Shown here: positions 24,501 through 34,958 of the stretch, piece after piece
How positions within the stretch are numbered: the stretch's first letter is position 1
How the letters are laid out: the number at the start of each line of letters is the position of its first letter
NCBI GenBank assembly: GCA_036936605.1
Contig: JAUPFV010000001.1
Coordinates: 114,460,771-114,524,770 of the forward strand
DNA length: 64,000 bases
Direction of reading: 5' to 3'
Source of the DNA: Limnanthes douglasii subsp. nivea
Taxonomy: Eukaryota > Streptophyta > Magnoliopsida > Brassicales > Limnanthaceae
Notes under the pieces: model-generated
What the model saw: only the letters and a program-made list of their open reading frames with translations
Told to the model about the DNA's origin: nothing
Database searches by the model: none
Program-made: the position numbers and the translations under genes

Positions 24501-25950
24501 TATGGTTGTACATAAACTCAGGTAAGTTTGAAAAAATGATCCAAACAAGAGTAATTGTATAAGGACATGTGTATGGTTTCAAACTCAAGCAAGTTTGAAA
24601 AAATGATCCAAAACGATAAATGCTTAACATTTTAGGAATATTTAGATGTTTGCTAATATTCAAGACATTGTATTTCCATAGCTTCTTAAGGTCTTCAATT
24701 AATCTAATTTTATAAGGACATGTGTATGGTTTCAAAAAAAATTAAACATTCCCATGACACTAAAGTTTTCCAGAAATTTCTGGATTATATCTAGCTTAGT
24801 CCTATCAAGGCAGAATTTAGCAATAAAAGTAAATTTAAATATAAAGATTATATTTTTTTATCTTAATCCGTGAATAGTATAGTCTTGAATTCTCATTTGT
24901 CTTGAATATGCACGTAGTCATGGATAATATTCTTTGCTCTTTTTCTTGTTACATCTGTGTATGATTTGACATTGGTTATGATATGCAGAGGCTGAGCTGT
25001 TTGATGAATTGGTGAAGAGTTGTAAAAAATTAGGTTGTATCTATGTCTTGTATTTGAGGCACTCCAATCCGGTTATGGATCTCTTTTTTGGATGGTAATG
25101 TAGGATAATGTGGAGAATAATATTTGATTTACAAGATAATTTATGAAATATTGTAAGAAACAATTTCATATTGAATTTTGGTGGTTCTCCCAAAAAATCA
25201 AATCCGATAAAATCATAAAATCTCTTTGAACTTTGAGAATCATCTTTTTCGTATTATCTGTTTGAACCAAAATCAAATCTTATATTTCGACCAAAAATCC
25301 AACTGACATGCGAACTATCAACAAAACGTGTCTACTTCGTGCATGCATGCAATCCAAACCGGGTTTTTATTCAAATGACAAAAAACGGTTAACATAAGAA
25401 AATTCAAAATCAAATGATTTTTTACAATAACAATCGTGCTCGCCACACTCGTTAGTCATAATATAATCTAACAAGCGTGCTCTCCGCACTATCCAACATG
25501 TTCGATAATATATTATGACTACATTGATCGAATAGTCAATCTAATTACACTAAAATATCTAACAATTAATTAACATCGTATTTTGTTTGTTGTGGAATCC
25601 AAGAGTTTTTAAAAGTGGTTTATACCTATGTTTATAAAAACAAAGGAGAGTTTGTCTTACTTATAAAGCGGGTCGATGGTTGGATCAGTTGTTCGAACCT
25701 TGAATGAATGCTGGTCGTGGAAGACATTTCCAATCATTCTTACCAGAGAGGAGTGACGCCGGACTAAGCTCGGTGGAGGGTATTTGACGAAAGGATTATA
25801 GTTCTTCTTAGAGTTCTCATTATTATTTGTTATAATATGCATATTAAAATATTTGAAGTTTAATTTTAACATTAAAAAATTAATTTAAAAGTTAAATATA
25901 AAATATAAAAAAAACTTATGATACCCGAATTATTTAAAAATAAAATTATA
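21600..25950. other. AT-rich stretch, mostly unrecognised
   Basis: No gene is supported here apart from the fragment at 24300-24740. There is an imperfect inverted repeat at about 25453-25522 (GTCATAATATAATCTAACA against TGTTCGATAATATATTATGAC). Two GGCGC-containing spots occur at 22200 and 22675-22710. The rest is AT-rich DNA with short open frames that show no family signature. Confidence 0.4.
24300..24740 (-). pseudogene. Possible LINE ORF1-type (DUF4283-like) fragment
   Basis: The minus strand reads VWIIFSNLPEFMYNHNTIQN, then IVKAIGKHLSIWVSS. This follows the pattern of plant LINE-associated DUF4283 proteins (VWI.FP.LP..., then A...GKPL.VD). The block MKPYTCPYxI and the sequence AAGTTTGAAAAAATGATCCA are each present twice, so part of it has been duplicated internally. 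The family call rests on pattern recall. Confidence 0.4.
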
Positions 25951-25979
25951 TATGTATCAATAAACAATAATAGTGTCCC

Positions 25980-26185
25980 GAAAAAGATAAATGAGTTGGT
26001 TGAGTAAGGCATGCTCGTGACCAAAGGTCATGCGTTCGAGTCCTTCTACAAGCACTTTCTTGGCTGAGTACGTCACCTTGTATGGTTAGCTTCTGGCGTT
26101 GGTTTGTAGGTTATTGCGTCAAACTGAGAGTTTACCATGTGCGCATTCGTTGAATAGCGGTTGCGAGTTCTGTCTGAAAAAAAGA
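25980..26185 (+). mobile_element. tRNA-derived SINE, copy 1
   Basis: Plus orientation. An A-box-like ATGAGTTGGTTGAGTAAGGC is followed by a B-box in GGTCATGCGTTCGAGTCC. The body contains TTCTGGCGTTGGTTTG and GTGCGCATTCGTTGA, and the end is CTGTCTGAAAAAAAG. Copies 2 and 3 (26494-26697, 47950-48165) share all of these blocks. A SINE depends on LINE machinery and codes for nothing. Confidence 0.8.
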
Positions 26186-26189
26186 ATAA

Positions 26190-26322
26190 ACTATAAAAAT
26201 AATTTGGGTAGTATTTTAAGAATATTTAAATTATGAATATTGATAGAATATTACCAAATTCAAAGAAAATGTGTTATCTTGAAGACGTTTCAACCTAAGA
26301 ATATATCATATGATTTAAAGCA

Positions 26323-26361
<39 letters not shown>

Positions 26362-26830
26362 TAAATTATGAATACTAATAGAATATTATGAAATTTTCAA
26401 AAAAAATTGTGTTATTTTGAAAACGTTTTAACTTTAAAATATATTATAAGATTTAAAGCTATATATATATATATATATATAATATTATATATATTTTTGG
26501 AGGGAATCCGCAGCCGCTACTTAGAGTCCAATAAGTGCGCACATCCTTGAGTCTGACGCAATATCTTGCATACCAACGCCAGAAGGTAAACCACACAAGG
26601 TGACAGGTTCAACTGAGAAAATGTATATAAAGAGATTTGAATTCATAAACTTTGGTCACAAACATATCTTATTCAACCAACTCGACTATCAATTATAACA
26701 TATTTTTTAAAATTATGAATAGTAATAGAATATTATGAAATTTGAAAAAAAAATATGTTATCTTGAACGCGTTTCAACTTAAGAATATAATTATATGATT
26801 TAAAGAAATATATGTATATATAATGTTATA
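26190..26830. repeat. Tandem repeat of about 140 bp, three copies, split by a SINE
   Basis: Three copies (about 26210-26345, 26350-26490, 26700-26825). Each has TTTAAATTATGAATA, TAGAATATTA, TGTTATCTTGAA.ACGTTT and GATTTAAAG, and each ends in a TA run. The SINE at 26494-26697 separates copies 2 and 3. Confidence 0.75.
26494..26697 (-). mobile_element. tRNA-derived SINE, copy 2
   Basis: Minus orientation. It matches copy 3 through CAGCCGCTACT, GTGCGCAC, ACCAACGCCAGAAGGTAAAC and CACACAAGGTGACAGG. The B-box is mutated (TTTGAATTC in place of TTCGAGTCC on the complementary reading). Inserted into the 140-bp tandem repeat. Confidence 0.82.
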
Positions 26831-26834
26831 TTTT

Positions 26835-27216
26835 TCATACATCGACTAAATTCAGTTGCTTTAGTCTCTTTTTTTTCGATTTAAAACGATTTCTGGCTTT
26901 AAGTTGACTATAGAAAATGTCAAAAGGCTCCGATTGAATTTTGAATACATTAAAAAGTCCACGCGCTATCTCTTTTTCATAAAAGCTCGTGGGGTTACCG
27001 ACAAAAGAGAAATCTCGGGCCCCTATCAAGTTTTGTTTCTTAGTATTGTAAACACTCTTTCACGCTCTCCGTCGCGCGTTTGGCCCACATTTCAGTTTCG
27101 AGCACTAGATGAGTCCATTTCTTGGAAATGGTTGTGTCGAAAATAACAAACGCAGATTCAAGGGATGGGGTGCACACTGTTAATTATTTTAACACCAATT
27201 ATTCATTTTCGAAGAG
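26835..27216. other. Unassigned stretch before the MULE target
   Basis: Both strands have a short open frame (for example 26835-27029 minus, MIGARDFSFVGNPTSFYEKE), but no family is recognised. Base composition is less AT-rich than its surroundings (for example CTCTCCGTCGCGCGTTTGGC near 27066). It may be decayed coding or transposon DNA. Confidence 0.25.
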
Positions 27217-27224
27217 CTATATTT

Positions 27225-27301
27225 GAATATTATCGAAAATGTAAATATGGCCTCACGAGTATAAATCATAAAAACACACATACATATAGATAAATAAGTA
27301 A
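27225..27301. mobile_element. Left half of a MITE-like palindrome split by the MULE
   Basis: Starts TGAATATTATCGAAAATGTA, includes AATATGGCCTCACGAG, and ends with the 9-bp MULE target copy AATAAGTAA (27293-27301). The right half lies at 45669-45772, and joined together they form a palindrome of about 170 bp. A second copy without the MULE is at 46680-46812. Confidence 0.75.
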
Positions 27302-27450
27302 GGGAAATGTCACACTAAATCCCTTCTCACCAAACTTATTGTCATCTAGTACCCCAATTATTTTTTATGTCTACTAAATACCCATCTCACCAAAGTAATT
27401 CCTTTCTAATACCCAACTAATATTTCTCTTCCTCAAATACCCTCAAATGT
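27302..27450 (+). repeat. Left terminal region of the MULE
   Basis: Begins GGGAAATGTCACACTAAATC, with repeated short AATACCC/TACCCC segments. The complement of the right end begins GGGAAAAGTACCCATAAATA. Only the first several bases and the general AATACCC pattern agree, so the terminal repeat is diverged or short. Confidence 0.55.
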
Positions 27451-27864
27451 GTCAGATTAGTTTCGATCCACAATTCAAAATTTGAATTTTCAATAGTACA
27501 ATCTACTCTGATATTTTGAAAAGTAGAAATGAACCTATATTTTATCTGAAGAAACTATTTTCAATCTATCTCGTTGTTTAACTGATCAGAGGTAAGTCCG
27601 TATCATCTTTTTTTATGCATTTCACCAATAGAAGTTTTTTTTTCAACTGTTGTTTTTTTAGTTCGTTTGTTTTTTTCATTTTCAAAAATTTCAAGTTTAC
27701 AGTCGTATTTTTGTTTAGACCTTGTTTAAAGATTCTTAACTTGAAGATTTATAGTCGACAGTGTGGTGTTTGAAGATTTCTTAGCTTCTTTAATGGTGTT
27801 TTGAACTTACCTGTGTTTTACCCGTTTTATGAAAGACGAAACTGTTGATTTGTATATGTAAGTT

Positions 27865-28225
27865 GATTTCGCGCGAGTTACCTCTTTAACTATATTTCGC
27901 GATTTATGTGTGACAATAACCTTATGTATCGCGCGTGTCATTTTTTATCATTAATAGATTGGACTTGTAACGCGATTGCTTTTTGCACTTGGAGCAGCTG
28001 ACGCGAGGCCTAAACGACGTTGACGCTAGTTACAGCAAATCTTAATTCATCTTGCGCGAGTTATAGTTAAGGCAAGTTTCACTCTATCGCGTACGTAAAT
28101 AACGTCTTTTAACATTCCTTGGTAGCTAACGCGAAACCCATCTATTTGTCTAGCGCGAGACACTATACACGCCAACGCGAGTTACCGTATTAACAAACAT
28201 CCCGAGCCCAGCTTGTCTTACGCGA
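27865..28225. repeat. Cluster of CGCG-containing motifs, MULE left side
   Basis: At least eleven motifs in 360 bp, such as CGCGCGAGTTAC (about 27870), ATCGCGCGTG (27929), GACGCGAGGC (28000), TTGCGCGAGTTA (28052), TAGCGCGAGACA (28152), AACGCGAGTTAC (28174) and TACGCGATTC (28217). Further clusters are at 29365-29880, 30495-30785, 32640-32925, 34085-34390 and 44960-45120, all inside the MULE and mostly outside its coding parts. Decayed forms such as GACGCTAGTTAC occur between them. Confidence 0.75.
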
Positions 28226-28266
28226 TTCAGGGCAACCCCTTCGCATAGCGTAATTAGGCTTTTCAT

Positions 28267-30165
28267 TTGCAGCCTCCTAGATGTCTAAGCAAAGAGTTTG
28301 TATTTTTTAAATATTTGAAGCAGACCTCAATCGTTCCTTTTAGCTCGTTTGAAAACTTTGAATCGGTCGAGAAATATATTGAAGGTAGATGGGATGATCT
28401 GGTTAAGGGTTGCTACACTATTTCCTACTCCCGTGGCGGTGAAAATTATTGCTTGTTTACTAACGAGACTGATTTCATTGGTTTGACTGTTTATCTCGAT
28501 GTGGAGCGTCTGAAAAGCGTTAGCTTCTTCATAGAACAACTAGTAGTTGAAACATAAGCGCATGACATTGGTAGACAGCCTACTGCAAGCTTTGTAGAAC
28601 CCTGTGATGATCATTTACTAAGCGGGGAGAGTAGTAATGGTTTAATCGGTTCCCAGCATAAAAAAAGACATCTTGCTACTACTGGTTGGGTGGATGCTAT
28701 CACAGGAGTTGGTCAGACATTCGTTGATGGTGCCTCCGGTTTAAGGTTATCGTTATTCCGCTATGCTTTGTGTCAACAAAAAGTCAGGTTGTAAATGGCG
28801 ACTATATGCATCAATAGATTCTAGCACTGGTTTTATGATGATCAAGCGCTTTGCCAACACCCATTCATGTAGCCCGGTTTTTTCCAAGAAAAAAAGTAGG
28901 CATTTGACGTCCGATTTAATTGCGGATGAAATACACGAATCAATTAGGACAAGTCATTATTTAACAGCAAAAACTATTCAGTCTTCTGTCAAACAAGATT
29001 ATGGTTTAGATATTTCATACCGTTTGTCGTGGAATGCGTTAGAGAAGGCTAGGAGGGAAGTTTTTGGAGACAGTAATACTTCGTTCGGGTTGCTGAATTC
29101 ATACTTTAGAAGATTAAAAAGTAGGGATATTACTACCGATTATCATTTGGAGGTTGGTTTAGGAAATGTCTTCAAGAGGTGTTTTGTGTCTTTCGGATCA
29201 TGCATTCAAGGCTTTCAATCATGTCGACCATTGCTGTACGTGGACGGAACCCATTTAAATAGCAAGCATGGTGGTGTCTTGCTGTCAGCAGTGGCCAAGG
29301 ACGGCAATAACGGTGTGTTTTGTACTTTCTTCTATATGTACATCTATAATATTCAGATACCGCATGTATCGCGCGTTCGTATATTTTAAGAACCCATGCG
29401 TCGAGATATTGTTTAGGCACCTAGTTAGTTAGTCTATTTTATGTAGCGCGAGAGAGTGTTTATATACGACCCTAGATACCTCATTTAGTCTGCAAACCAT
29501 CGCGCGTGATGCCATTTAATTTTACGCTAGATATAACTTAACTGTAGCCCGAGTTAGTGTACATCTATACTATTGCTATTATATTCAACCTCACGTGACA
29601 TATTGTATCCCTATACAATTTTGATATAGCTTGTATCGTGCGTCAGTATATTTGCAGAACCCAAGAGTCGAGATAGTGTTTATATACGACGCTAGATACC
29701 CAATTTGGTCTTCATTACATCGCGCGTGATTTAATTTAATGTCACGCTAGATATAACTTAACTGTGGCGCGAGTTAGTTATTGCGTATATACCTATACGC
29801 AATTGCTATTATATTAACCATCGCGCGACACATTATCAACGCACAACGCGTGGTGGTAACTACATCAAATGAATCGCGCATGTACCTCTATATATATCGA
29901 TGTATAATTCACTTACCAACCCTAGTTTCATATTGCATGCATTTTTCCAGTTGTTTTGGTATTTTTGGTGGAGAAGATTCGGATAACTGGATGTGGTTCA
30001 TGGAATGTCTTAAACCCCATTTGTTGAACCGTCAAATCACTTTTATTTCCGACAGACATTCTGGTATTATCAATGTTGTTTCCGTTGTTTTCCCAAGCTG
30101 CTTTCATGCTTATTGTATATATCATTTGGTTAATAATTTACAAATCAGTATACTACTTTTATCAT
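28267..30165 (+). pseudogene. MULE transposase remnant (MuDR type)
   Basis: An N-terminal segment (28267-28555) reads TISYSRGGENYCLFTNETDF and ends in TAA. The frame continues to a MuDR DNA-binding-type motif VGQTFVDGASGLRLSLFRYA near 28710-28765, where a deletion or frame shift joins to NKKSGCKWRLYASID in another frame. The catalytic region CRPLLYVDGTHLNSKHGG (about 29220-29275) and AVAKDGNNG is the MULE DDE core. An intron of about 630 bp follows, full of tandem repeats, then FGIFGGEDSDNWMWFMECL and ISDRHSGIINVVSVVFPSCF (29950-30105). The usual C-terminal zinc knuckle is absent. With one stop, one frame shift and a missing end it should be inactive. Confidence 0.87.
29365..29890. repeat. 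Tandem repeat of about 266 bp in the transposase intron
   Basis: Two units, starting near 29365 (TATCGCGCGTTCGTATATTT) and 29633 (TATCGTGCGTCAGTATATTT). Each contains GAGATA.TGTTTA, GACnCTAGATACC, ATCGCGCGTGAT, CGCTAGATATAACTTAACTG and CGAGTTAG. Several CGCG motifs of one unit are CGTG, CGCT or CCCG in the other, consistent with CpG decay. Confidence 0.8.
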
Positions 30166-33100
30166 AGTTCAGAACATACCATTGTAGGTGCATCTCGTAA
30201 CATACTTTTCGACGCACTAATGTCCCCCGACTTTCCTCCACTCGAGTGTATCGCCGCTGCCTTATCAATTTCTTCAAAAAATGATTGTGTACATAATACG
30301 AATGCATCATCGAGGTTTGAAAGATCAAAACAATCTGCTTCCACTTCCACTGCTGGTTGTAGTGGTTCTCTTATCTCGGGCTGTGTTAGTACTTCCAACT
30401 TTGCTTTTCGTTGCGCTTGCAACTTGGTTTGTAACTCATTCTTTGATTTTACATCAGTTCCCACTTCCACCCCGGTTTCAGTTTTGGGTTTTCGTGTAAC
30501 ACGCGCGTTATGAATCACATGATGCTGCATATCGCGCATCACGAGGGACATGCCTGTGTGGGGCATGCCTGTGTGGGATTCTATGATGCACGAGGTACTC
30601 ATACATGGTAACATGTCCGTCTCGTAATATCGCGCGATGCAGGTAACATGATCACACAATTCGCGAGTCGTACAAACCGGGACACATATGACGCTAGATA
30701 CATTTCTCAACTCGTACAGTTACAATACGTAAATCGCGCGAGGCACAACGCGATTCACGCGAGCCTCTGCATCCACTCACGCGACTCATATCGGAATATC
30801 AGAAATTACTTTGGCAGCTTCGTTTGAGCACGGTTTTTTTATCTTACAACATTCTCCTCCCTTACTAATAACACAATAACTATAACATAACATTTGCGGA
30901 ACTTGAAAATTTAAAAACATTCCCTATTGTATTAAATAACATTTAAAACCCACTATTTAAATTCGAAGTTTGAAAAAACAACAGCGTGCCCAAATTAAAA
31001 ACAAATGTACTTTAACATAGCTATAAGAAGTTAAATCTTAATAACTTAAGATCCACTTACATCTTCATGTCTTTGCTCCCCGGCCTTCGGTACGCTACTG
31101 GGAGTTTCATGTGGCACAGTTCTATTCATTTCCATCCCAGTTGTTTGCTCACCAATATCTGTAATTGCCACATCTCCCTCTGTACCTTTTGAACCAGCAT
31201 CACCACAAACTGTATCAGCTGCAGGTTCGGCACGATTATGTTCTCCTGTAGTCTCCTTCCCCTCAGCATCTACCTGTAACTCTTGTGCCGTTTCAGCTGC
31301 AACCTCAAGAGGTTCTGCATCTATTGGTATTTGTTCAGTTGCTGCTGCCACAATAGCATTTTGCACTACTTGCTCTTCAAACCCTTTAGCAGTTTCTGAT
31401 GTTACATCAATTTCTTATGCTTCAATGGGTTTTGGCTCGTGCTGCACACCTTGGTCTTCAAACTCTTGTGCAGTTTCAGCCACAAGAACAGTTGGTTCTT
31501 CTTCATTGGGTCTGATACCAATTTCCCCCTCGGCATCCGCTCCTACTGCCTCAACCATGGATTGGACTGCACCAACATTAATCTGTACCTCAACCGTGGA
31601 CGGGACAAGCCTGCATTTGTCAACTTCCAAAACATACAAACTTTTTGTATTTACCTGCCCCTCCCCCGATGTCTCAGTAGCATCAATCGGTCCTTCATGA
31701 GATCCAGATGCATTATCTTCCTCAAATGTCGCACCTCTGTCTTCTACCAACTCGTGTTTGTCTTCTTCACTGTCATCACTTGTAGAACCCTCTACAATTA
31801 CTTCTTCTCTATCAAGTTTTTTCTCTCCTTCTTCTAACTTTTTGAACCCGTGTTTTCTTGAGACATAAAAAATGGTTTTAGGAACCTCGTCCACTTTTAC
31901 CGATACATCCACCCCTTTCACTTGTGACTCCTCCTCTACCGAACAGAAAGGTAGCACACAAACCTTCTTTAGTGCTTCATTAACATCAGCTTCTTCATCT
32001 TCTTCGTCACCTTTAACAACTTGTTCTTGAAGCTTCGAAGTCAACAAAGCAACCTCCCTTTGGAGTTCTTCAATCTGTGGTGAAATTCAACAAGTATTAT
32101 GCAAATTAACGAAAATGGAATATTATACATTAACACCCATCGAACGACTTACTTGTCTATTCTTTCGGGCCAGAGAAATCTTTAGCCTTTTGTTTTCTAC
32201 GGAGTACCTATATTTGACACTGGTTCTCTTCTTAACAGACTCCATTTTCTTCAATAAAATATTACAAGCGCTTGCCTTGTAAACTTTCATCCTCCTCGTC
32301 CGAGCACTTGAGCTGTCCTCTTTCTGGGGTGTATTTTTTTGATGATCCATCTACCCCTGCAGCCGCTACCCGTAATCCTCATCCCTCCCTGGTAATCAAC
32401 TGTACCAGATCCCTGTCCAATCTCCATCTTATTTGTTTCCCCTCCTCTACAATACTTGGCTCGTTTCCCTCCTCTAGGGATCACCGGTTTTGTCCTTTTT
32501 CCTGTTGACATGCTTACACACCCTGTCCCGGCCTCCCCCGACCCGAATGCCAGTTCTTCAGCTTCCGTCAGCTCCAGCTCCCCTTCCAACACCTGCAAAT
32601 CAACATTAATATTTCAACAAACAGCGCACACGCACGTACATGACGCGCATTATGCGACAACAGTTTCCACAATACGCGACTCGTGAGTTTAGTCAGTACC
32701 CATGTCGCGCGAAGCATAACATCTCACCATCATCACGTGAATCAATTGTGCATGCACTGTGACTAGGCCCCTCCCAAAGGGCCTCTAACACGACATGGTC
32801 AGTTAATAACTAGGTCATGCTTTTTAATCAGCCCAAAACATAATTTGCGCGTTCTATACGCGATGCACTTGGTGCCTAGATGCACATACCTCGCGCTAGA
32901 ATACTGCTACTACACGCGAAACCCAGTGTAAACATATAAAAACAGCCATAACTTACCTCATCATCTGTCAGCTTCCTCACCCTTTTAACAACAGCTATAG
33001 TCGCCTCCTTGCATTCCAGCCCCCACCATTTCTAGCACCTAGGTATCATGTTTGGCCTTACCAAATCTGCACCTAGCGTGGTGTGCTCCATTATGAAGAG

Positions 33101-33998
33101 CTGCAAAATAAAGCCAAACTTGTATCACTTTCATAAGAGAACAAAATAACACACTAATTATTCGATACAAACCAACAACACGGCTACGCAGCCAATGACG
33201 TGATCGGGTGTCCCTCTCTCCAAACAATTTACCATAGACTTCGTTAGCTTCTCAACAATTGCTCGCGACCAATCATAATCATTAATTTTGAGCATGTCTT
33301 CTACGTAGAAAACCATCGTCCAGCCCATGATATCTCCAGACATAGAATAGAACAGGGTTGAACAAATGAATAGTATCAAAATCTTTGCAACGTCGGTTAC
33401 GGATTCCTCACTACCATCCTTCGCCGCTATTTCTATTGCTTCCTGTGTCGGAAGAGACGGTAGTTATTTAATTTTATATGCCAAAACATCACTAGATCTA
33501 ATAATATGTTATTCGTACCTTTATCAACGCATTTGAAATAACCTTTTGGTTTGACGGTCCACTTTTCCTAGCACGTGGATGTAAGAAATATTTTTGCATC
33601 AGTGCAGACTCGTTCTTCGCACCATCTTCAAATCTTCCACTGAAAGCCCCTAATCTGTTCATAGGCATTTCCTCCATTCCGTGTTTAAGACCGAAAATTG
33701 CTTTAACATCCTTCGTTGTAAGCTTGACCCGCTTTGAACCTATTCTAAAACACTCATTCTTTGGTGAGTATCTCTTTATAATCTCCTCTAGAATCTTGTT
33801 AAACCGCTTATTCGGCAGGTCTTCGTTCCTTGTCGCAAAGGAAGTTTTAAGCAAAGTATAGAATGATGTGTTCTTTGTAGCCTCAATATGCTCATGGGTC
33901 ACTATGTCTTCCTGCAACAAATTTAATATGCTTACCAGACTAGACCTGTAAAAAGTTCCTTTGCCCATAGCAGAACCTGTTTGAACAAAACAACACAC
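30162..33998 (-). pseudogene. MULE accessory gene remnant, multi-exon
   Basis: Exons with GT-AG borders can be followed on the minus strand: 33998-33520 (TFYRSSLVSILNLLQ; RVKLTTKDVKAIFGLKHGME), 33443-33172 (SVTDVAKILILFICSTLFYS), 33102-32959, about 32594-32150 (basic, with KKMESVKKRTSVKYRYS), about 32077-31050 (acidic, with two VAETAQE/AAETAQE repeats), and a last part to 30162. There is an in-frame TAG in the third exon, a TAA at 31415-31417 and a TAA ending the last part. The first two exons resemble the domain (DUF1985-like) that precedes Ulp1-type protease in some plant MULE proteins, but no catalytic Cys-protease motif is seen, so that end seems lost. The family call is tentative. Confidence 0.55.
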
Positions 33999-33999
33999 A

Positions 34000-34424
34000 C
34001 GTAAGATTTTAGCAGTGCTAAACCCCTACCAGAACTATGTCCTACTACAACTCTTTATAAACCAAACTTCAATTAGCCATTCGACAACCACGCGTTTCAC
34101 TCGTTGAATGTAGCGCTATCTACAGAGAAACCCAACTGCACTGCCTGCTTATACGAAGTCTAGCGTGACACTATATACACAACGCGCGATACATTAAGTA
34201 AGCTCGCGCGCTTCAGGTATTCGAAATGTTATCCAGACGTCGTGCGACATTTGCGCGAGACACACTAACCATAAACCAAACAATAGGCACAACCTAAACA
34301 TTCACAAGTCTAGCGCGAGTTATGTTCTTCGATGATAACGTCACACGCGCCTTGTCACAGGGAACCCTGTACTAACACATACTACGCGTATCACAATCGA
34401 CCATTCCCCTTAATCTGCATGTCA
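34000..34424. other. MULE non-coding DNA left of the nested element
   Basis: No ORF of note. CGCG motifs at about 34090, 34183, 34204, 34252, 34313, 34346 and 34385. The last bases, AAAAC (34424-34428), are the left target duplication of Tat element 2. Confidence 0.5.
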
Positions 34425-34428
34425 AAAC

Positions 34429-34885
34429 TGATGAGTCCGAATTTGAAGTGCTCCCCGGAAGGGCAGCCCAATATAAATCTCTCCGTAAACCGGACAGGAT
34501 ATTTAAACCGGACAGGTGACTTCGAACACTGTGAGCCTAAAGCTGTTTGAACTATGACAAAAGTACTAAAAAACCTAAACACTTCTTGACTAAGCTACCT
34601 GTCCTCTTGCTTAGAACTCATGGGTCTTTAAACATGACCCGGGTCCATTAAACTTGACCCGAAAGCCCATAAGGGCCCAAATTTCATACTATAAATACCC
34701 AACCACCAGCATTAACAATGGGCAAGAAAAATTAACTGCTGCCAAGCTGCTTAATTCTCTCTCCACATTTAAAGCACTTTGAAACACCCTTAAACACCTT
34801 CACATCACTGTGAAACACCCTCACACCGCCTTAAAACTCCGCTTGAAATTACCAGCCTACCCTCAGGCTACTTTTATCCTCACCA
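34429..34885 (+). repeat. 5' LTR of Tat element 2
   Basis: 457 bp, TGATGAGTCC to CCTCACCA. A TATA-like CTATAAATACCC is at about 34689-34700, and the likely transcript start is about 30 bp after it. Differs from the 3' LTR at seven positions, five of them C/T and three of those in TTCGAA-type CpG contexts. Confidence 0.95.
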
Positions 34886-34909
34886 AATTGGCGACCATAG
34901 TGGGAGGCG
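34886..34909 (+). other. Primer binding site region of element 2
   Basis: AATTGGCGACCATAGTGGGA directly follows the LTR. Position and the similar sequence in element 1 support it. Tat elements often use tRNA-Arg; the tRNA match was not tested. Confidence 0.65.
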
Positions 34910-34958
34910 ACAGTGCCTGAATCAAGTATTCAAAACCAAGTAAATAAGTTATGTCCGA

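Noticed and set aside
25987..26043. tRNA-like A and B boxes
   Set aside because: They belong to a SINE with a long non-tRNA body and are found in three copies; no cloverleaf with acceptor stem is seen.
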